Source: a bacterium
GTDB taxonomy: Bacteria; Krumholzibacteriota; Krumholzibacteriia; LZORAL124-64-63
DNA: 64,000 nt
Reading direction: 5' to 3'
Assembly: GCA_024231905.1 (NCBI GenBank)
Contig: JAAEQC010000033.1
Location: forward strand, 1-64,000
Below the pieces are notes generated by a model. The model was not told where the DNA came from. It made no database searches and worked only from the letters and a program-made list of their open reading frames with translations. Both the position numbers and the translations under genes were made by a program. The first letter of the stretch is position 1. Each line of letters starts with the position of its first letter. Below are positions 60,265-64,000 of the stretch, piece after piece.

Positions 60265-61030
60265 GCAGAATATGTGTGATCGATTGGCGGCCTACGAGTT
60301 GGGCGCCCTGGAAAGCGAGGACCGGCGGGCGTTCGAGGATCACCTGCGGGACTGCGCCGAGTGCCAGGACGAACTCTACGACCATGCTCCCGCCGCCGCG
60401 TTGCTCGCCTCCGCACCAGGAACCTGGGCCCGACGCATGGCCGCTACCACGCCCCGGCCCTCCCTGGCCCAACGTCTGGCGAGCTGGTTGCGACCGCCGC
60501 TCGCGCGCGCGCTCGTGCCCGTGGCTACGGTGGCGCTCCTGGCGCTGGTTCTACTGCAGCCCTGGCAGGGTCCCGTTTCTCCCTGGTCCGATCTGGCCGT
60601 GGTGGAAGCCTTGCCCTGGACCGGCCAGCAGGTACGCTCGGGCGCCGACGACGCCGAACGGGCCTTCGCCGCCGCCATGGAACTCTACGTGGCCCGGGAC
60701 TGGGCGGACGCCGGCATCGCCCTGGCCGATGCCGCCGGCGCCCTGGCGGCCAGCGGCGCTCCTTCCGCGCTCCACGATCAGGCCCGCCTCTACGCCGGCG
60801 TGAGCCATCTGCTGGCCGACGACGCCACCGCGGCGGCCAGCCAACTGGAACTGGCCTCGACATCGGCCCTCCCGCCGGTGGCCCAACGAGCCACCTGGAA
60901 TCTGGCCCAGGCCCGGCTGCTGCTCGACGACCCGGACGGCGCTCTGGCCGCCCTGTCGAGCCTGGAGAGCAGCCCCGTCTACGCCGCTCGGGCCGGTGAA
61001 CTGGCGGCGACCATTCACGAGCGGCGTTGA
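60257..61030 (+). CDS. membrane anti-sigma factor with zinc finger and TPR-like periplasmic domain
   Basis: This 257-residue protein has an N-terminal anti-sigma zinc-finger (zf-HC2): DRLAAYELGALESEDRRAFE and HLRDCAEC, with His29, Cys33 and Cys36. A membrane helix lies at about 82-103. The periplasmic part (about 115-257) is alanine-rich and helical with TPR-like pairs (AAMELYVARDWADAGIALAD, HDQARLYAGVSHLLADDATA, WNLAQARLLLDDPDGALAAL). It should hold the sigma factor at the membrane until a periplasmic signal, perhaps involving the TPR-CHAT protein, releases it. Start overlaps the sigma gene. Confidence 0.85.
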   Translation: MSEQNMCDRLAAYELGALESEDRRAFEDHLRDCAECQDELYDHAPAAALLASAPGTWARRMAATTPRPSLAQRLASWLRPPLARALVPVATVALLALVLLQPWQGPVSPWSDLAVVEALPWTGQQVRSGADDAERAFAAAMELYVARDWADAGIALADAAGALAASGAPSALHDQARLYAGVSHLLADDATAAASQLELASTSALPPVAQRATWNLAQARLLLDDPDGALAALSSLESSPVYAARAGELAATIHERR

Positions 61031-61050
61031 GAACCGACCACGGTCCGTCG

Positions 61051-61079
61051 TTGAATCATTCACTCAATTGATATATGAT
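61051..61079 (+). promoter_or_regulatory. promoter of the second W-K-R-tagged gene
   Basis: TTGAAT at 61051-61056 and TATGAT at 61074-61079 lie 17 bp apart. The stretch TTGATATATGATCATGG around the -10 is very similar to TTGATATAATGTCATAG at the promoter of the lamin-tail gene (50922-50938). Confidence 0.65.
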
Positions 61080-61138
61080 CATGGTTCGCCCAGTCTGCTC
61101 CAGGCGGCGATTCCGCCTTCCCGAAAGGACCCGAGACC

Positions 61139-61813
61139 ATGACGCGAGTTCGCCCCCTCGCCCTGGTCGTCCTGGCCGCACTCGCCATGACGATCGGCGC
61201 CGCGGTCGCCCAGACCCAGGATTTCACGCCGGATTGCACCGTCGGCAACCTGAACCAGCCGGCGCTCTTCGCGCCCAACATCTTCACGGGCGAGGAAGCC
61301 TTCGCCTATCTCATCGAGCCGAGTGGGCTCTGCCAGTTCGAAGGGGGACACTTCTCCCTCATGAACGTCACCCAGCTGCTCAGCTTCGAGGACCAGCAGC
61401 TGCCGGCGACGCTCCAGGTCGAAGCGGCGATCATGGAGGCCAGATGGGATGATTCGTTCGGGTGCCTCCTGCCCGGCGAGACGCTCCACGCATCCATACC
61501 CGTCACCCGGAGAGTGGAGACCGTGGGCATCTTCGGCGTGACCGTCGAGCTCGATCCCCTGATCCTGCCGCTGGACGAGCCCTACTTCCTGTCCCTGCGG
61601 TACATGGGCGGCAGCCCGGCTTCCCTGGTGACCGACGACCTACCGCTGCCCTGCGTAGAGTTCATCGACCGGGGTCAGGGCTGGGAGGATCTCTTCACCT
61701 TCGACAAGAATGGCGACGGCAAGGCCATCGTCTTCGGCGACGTGGTGTACGCCACTTCGACGGTACCCGAGTCCGACTCCACCTGGGGAGCCGTCAAGAG
61801 CCTCTACCGCTGA
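61139..61813 (+). CDS. secreted protein of unknown function with C-terminal W-K-R tag
   Basis: This 224-residue exported protein has a signal peptide ending GAAVAQ. The mature part is beta-rich: NIFTGEEAFAYLIEPSGLCQ, then GGHFSLMNVTQLLSFEDQQL and LDEPYFLSLRYMGGSPASLV. Four Cys are present. I recognise no known domain. It ends STWGAVKSLYR, matching the end of the lamin-tail protein (LSWSDLKASFR). It has its own promoter and a textbook terminator, like that gene. GAAAGGACC lies upstream of the ATG at a good distance. Confidence 0.82.
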   Translation: MTRVRPLALVVLAALAMTIGAAVAQTQDFTPDCTVGNLNQPALFAPNIFTGEEAFAYLIEPSGLCQFEGGHFSLMNVTQLLSFEDQQLPATLQVEAAIMEARWDDSFGCLLPGETLHASIPVTRRVETVGIFGVTVELDPLILPLDEPYFLSLRYMGGSPASLVTDDLPLPCVEFIDRGQGWEDLFTFDKNGDGKAIVFGDVVYATSTVPESDSTWGAVKSLYR

Positions 61814-61832
61814 CGACCTTCCGACCGATACG

Positions 61833-61866
61833 AACGGCGGCCTATCCGGGCCGCCGTTTTTTTTTT
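61833..61866 (+). terminator. strong intrinsic terminator
   Basis: AACGGCGGCC at 61833-61842 pairs over 10 bp with GGCCGCCGTT at 61849-61858 around a 6-base loop; an uninterrupted run of ten T follows (61857-61866). Confidence 0.93.
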
Positions 61867-62073
61867 GAGAGATTGTGTAAGACCTTGCGGGCCGGCCAAA
61901 CGAAGGGGTTGGATTCGCTGCCACACCGCCGACCTGCAACGGGCGGAATCGGCGTCGGGAGGATGAGGGAGATGGCGCCGAGGGCAGCAACGAAAGCGGA
62001 ACCGCAAGTCCGTTCCCCAGTAGCGCGGTCCGCCCGGGAGGGGTCGGTTCAAACCGGCCCCTCCTAATTTTTT
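61867..62073 (+). ncRNA. candidate structured RNA ending in its own terminator
   Basis: No coding frame is convincing here. The segment starts right after one terminator and ends with another. 62037-62048 pairs with 62053-62064 (GGAGGGG against CCCCTCC plus further pairs), followed by TTTTTT at 62068-62073. Inside, CGCCGA (61927-61932), TCGGCG (61949-61954) and CGCCGA (61976-61981) allow two mutually exclusive stems, and CCGCC/GGCGG and GGAAC/GTTCC form others. I found no match to 6S, SRP, RNase P, tmRNA or common riboswitches, and no clear promoter. GC-rich DNA forms stems easily, so this is a candidate only. Confidence 0.4.
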
Positions 62074-63181
62074 ACCGACCTTGCCGGAACAGATCCAGAA
62101 GGGCCCTGGCCGCCGCCGTGGCCGGCAGTTCGCCCCGGGCCACCTTCGCTTCGTACTCCTCCACCCGCTCCTGCACCCCTGGATGCTCGCGGAACATGGC
62201 CGCCAATCCTTCTTCCACCAGGGAGCGCATCCAGGCCCGCTCCTGGTCGGCGCGGCGGGCGGCGAAGACGCCGCTGGTCTGCGTACGCGCGGCGAATTCC
62301 TCCACGGTCGTCCACAGTTCGTCGATGCCCTCACCCGTGCCCGCCGACGCCAGCAGGGCCTGGGTGGTCCAGCCCTCGGTGGCCGGCCGCAGGTAGTGGA
62401 GCACACGTTCGAACTCGCCCCGCGAGTTCTCGGCGGCCTGCCGTCCCGAGCCGTCCGCCTTGTTGATCAGGATGGCGTCCGCCAACTCGACGACGCCCTT
62501 CTTGATGCCCTGCAGTTCGTCTCCCGCGCCGGCGATGAGTACCAGCAGAAAGAAGTCGGTCAGCGACCGGACCACGACCTCGCTTTGCCCCACGCCCACG
62601 GTCTCCACCAGGACCACGTCGTAGCCGGCGGCCTCGAACAGGACGATGGCCTCCCGGGTCTTGCGGGCCACGCCACCGAGGGTGCCGGCAGCGGGCGACG
62701 GCCGGATGAATGCGTTCGGGTCGGCCGCGAGCTTTTCCATGCGTGTCTTGTCGCCGAGGATACTGCCGCCGGTAACGGAACTACTGGGGTCGACGGCAGT
62801 GACGGCGACCTTGCGACCGGCTGCCGTGAGCCGCGTGCCCAGTTCCTCGATGAGAGTGCTCTTGCCCGCGCCCGGCACGCCGGTGATGCCCACACGCAAC
62901 GCCTCGCCGCGATGGGGCAGCAGGGCCGTGAGGACATCCTGGGCCAGCGCCTGATGAGCCGGTGCGTTGGATTCCACCAGGGTGATGGCCCGGGCCAGGA
63001 CGACCCGGTCGCCGGCGCGCACGCCGTCCACGTATTCCTGAAGGGAAAGGATGCGGCGCCCGCGGCCTTCGGGCGCAGCACCGCCGGAGGACTGGCCGGG
63101 CAAGCCGTCGTGGCCGCCGTCCACGCCGGGGCGGACGTGCAGGGCGGAAGGGTCGGCGGGGCGATCAGGGCGGCGGGGCAT
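62072..63181 (-). CDS. meaB: methylmalonyl-CoA mutase-associated GTPase MeaB (ArgK family)
   Basis: This 369-residue G protein has the family's Walker A GVPGAGKST (101-109), VAVTAVDPSSSVTGGSILGD, the switch DVVLVETVGVGQSEVVV and the base-recognition ILINKADGS. It loads and protects adenosylcobalamin in methylmalonyl-CoA mutase. The mutase gene is not in the window. An N-terminal extension of about 40 residues is low-complexity. AAGGA lies seven bases before the ATG. With the B12-dependent nrdJ also present, the cell clearly relies on cobalamin. Confidence 0.94.
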   Translation of the reverse strand: MPRRPDRPADPSALHVRPGVDGGHDGLPGQSSGGAAPEGRGRRILSLQEYVDGVRAGDRVVLARAITLVESNAPAHQALAQDVLTALLPHRGEALRVGITGVPGAGKSTLIEELGTRLTAAGRKVAVTAVDPSSSVTGGSILGDKTRMEKLAADPNAFIRPSPAAGTLGGVARKTREAIVLFEAAGYDVVLVETVGVGQSEVVVRSLTDFFLLVLIAGAGDELQGIKKGVVELADAILINKADGSGRQAAENSRGEFERVLHYLRPATEGWTTQALLASAGTGEGIDELWTTVEEFAARTQTSGVFAARRADQERAWMRSLVEEGLAAMFREHPGVQERVEEYEAKVARGELPATAAARALLDLFRQGR

Positions 63182-63248
63182 GCTGGTTCCTTCGGTCGGT
63201 GGTTCCCGGGAAGGTTAGCCTGCCGGCGCCCCATGCGCTTTAAAAAGT

Positions 63249-63377
63249 TCAGCCCAAGTTCGTAGAGGGACCGTCGCAGAAGGTGCCGTCGTTCGAGTTG
63301 CCGCGGGAGCAGAAGGCGGACTTGCCGGCTTCCAGTTCAACGACGGCAGGACTCGTGGCGGCTATGTTGGGCTTGTC
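63249..63377 (-). pseudogene. degenerate CDGSH iron-sulfur protein
   Basis: The frame reads DKPNIAATSPAVVELEAGKS, then AFCSRGNSNDGTFCDGPSTN and LG before TGA. It aligns by eye with small CDGSH-type proteins (C-x-C-x2-S-x3-P-x-C-D-G-S-H). The second Cys is Arg, the Pro is Thr and SH has become PS, so three of the four cluster-binding positions no longer all hold. No start codon precedes the conserved part and the C-terminus is cut. The rest of 63182-63611 shows no further gene. Confidence 0.55.
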
Positions 63378-63611
63378 CGTCGCAACTCCGTTTCGCGGGT
63401 GATTGTCGGGCTCGGTGGTTCTGCACAAATTGCGGCCACGATTCGCGACGGCGAGGTCCGGGCGCTCGTTCACGCCAGCACCGGCGACCGGGATCATGCC
63501 GTTGTATGAAGCAAAACAATCTATCGAATCCGTTGTTTCAAAACACGAAACCGGTTAGTATCTTGCTCAAGAGTCGATTCAACCGCGCAATTGCATGATG
63601 GAGACTCGCCT

Positions 63612-64000
63612 ATGGACGATACGCGGCCGACTGATCGCTCCGCCGAAACCCTCCGTCTTGCCCTAGAGGTCGCCCGTCTCGGATTCTGGGACATGGACTT
63701 CCGCACGAATCTCGTCCACCGCAACTCCGAATGGGCCATCATGTTGGGCTACGAGCCCGACGAAGTGCCGGCCTCCCTGGACGTGTGGCGGGAAATGATC
63801 CACCCGGACGACCAAGCCATGGTCCGGGAAATCGCCGTCCTGCACGAACGCAACCAGCGATCCGAGTTCTCGGTCGAACACCGCATGCGCACCAAGGACG
63901 GACGCTGGAAGTGGATCCTCAATTGGGGGCGTATCGCCGAAAGGGACGAACAGGGGGCACCGCTCCGGGCGCTGGGTTTCCACCTGGACATCTCGGCGCG
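63612..64000 (+). CDS. PAS-domain signalling protein, 3'-partial
   Basis: ATG at 63612, eight bases after GGAG, opens a frame that runs off the window after 129 codons. It contains a PAS_3 domain: ALEVARLGFWDMDFRTNLVH, then LGYEPDEVPASLDVWREMIH, HPDD, then SVEHRMRTKDGRWKWILNWG and RIAERDEQGAPLRALGFHLD. Such N-terminal PAS domains sense ligands or redox state and usually precede a histidine kinase or GGDEF domain, which would be outside the window. No signal peptide or membrane segment is seen in the visible part, so it is probably cytosolic. Confidence 0.87.
   Translation, partial: MDDTRPTDRSAETLRLALEVARLGFWDMDFRTNLVHRNSEWAIMLGYEPDEVPASLDVWREMIHPDDQAMVREIAVLHERNQRSEFSVEHRMRTKDGRWKWILNWGRIAERDEQGAPLRALGFHLDISA

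Noticed and set aside
61804..62406. A 200-codon minus-strand frame running through the end of meaB and the terminator region
   Set aside because: It is out of frame with meaB and reads through two terminators; the sequence has no family features.

Overview
The window is a stretch of a high-GC, Gram-negative bacterial chromosome. It carries many lipoproteins with lipoboxes, beta-barrel outer-membrane proteins and an LpoB-type activator. Two large secreted proteins end in a FlgD-like domain that begins with NYPNPFNP. That domain, together with a Gld-type ABC operon, a B12-dependent ribonucleotide reductase and several alkaline-phosphatase-superfamily enzymes, suggests a member of the FCB-related candidate phyla (Krumholzibacteriota or Eisenbacteria type). 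This placement is inference; no rRNA or universal marker was seen that would settle it. No tRNA, rRNA, CRISPR array, insertion sequence or prophage was recognised.

Layout. 1-3333 (minus): the edge of a metal permease, then an operon of an outer-membrane protein, a methyltransferase and a UMF1-type MFS transporter. 3450-8589 (minus): a tightly overlapping cluster of two membrane/periplasmic phosphodiesterases, a 65-residue protein and a three-span membrane protein. 8792-18303: a DUF819 protein, then an envelope-decoration island with a sulfatase-like lipoprotein, a GT-C-like membrane protein, two methyltransferases, a small YIDPGTG protein, a decayed sulfatase and a lipoprotein that duplicates the sulfatase's N-terminal domain. 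18455-24161: glutathione peroxidase, cupin, TyrA and NrdJ, with a pair of predicted NrdR boxes upstream of nrdJ. 24162-29124 (minus): LMW phosphatase and a methylcrotonyl-CoA carboxylase operon with a split alpha subunit. 29305-36705: a decayed secreted protein, OmpA-type lipoprotein, free-Met-sulfoxide reductase, PLP enzyme, COG3014/LpoB lipoprotein pair, MscS channel and a stand-alone NFACT-R protein.

36884-44777: a 1332-residue secreted subtilase, a binding-protein plus chemoreceptor operon, a tandem rhodanese and a binding-protein fragment. 44903-49404: a four-gene GldA/GldF/GldG/DUF4340 operon. 49529-54877: an SsnA-like amidohydrolase, a lamin-tail secreted protein behind a consensus promoter, a triple-repeat secreted protein and a porin-like protein. 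54921-61030: CysRS with a zinc-ribbon insertion, then a secreted TPR-CHAT protein divergent from an ECF-like sigma factor and its anti-sigma factor. 61139-64000: a second small secreted protein with the same C-terminal tag as the lamin-tail protein, a possible independently terminated RNA, MeaB, a decayed CDGSH protein and the start of a PAS-domain sensor.

The most promising leads for new biology are: a short C-terminal W-x3-K-x3-R tag on two secreted proteins with matching promoters; the sigma/anti-sigma/CHAT cluster; the sulfatase N-terminal domain that also exists as a free lipoprotein; the phosphodiesterase cluster with its shared YIxPGxG membrane element; and the zinc ribbon inside CysRS.
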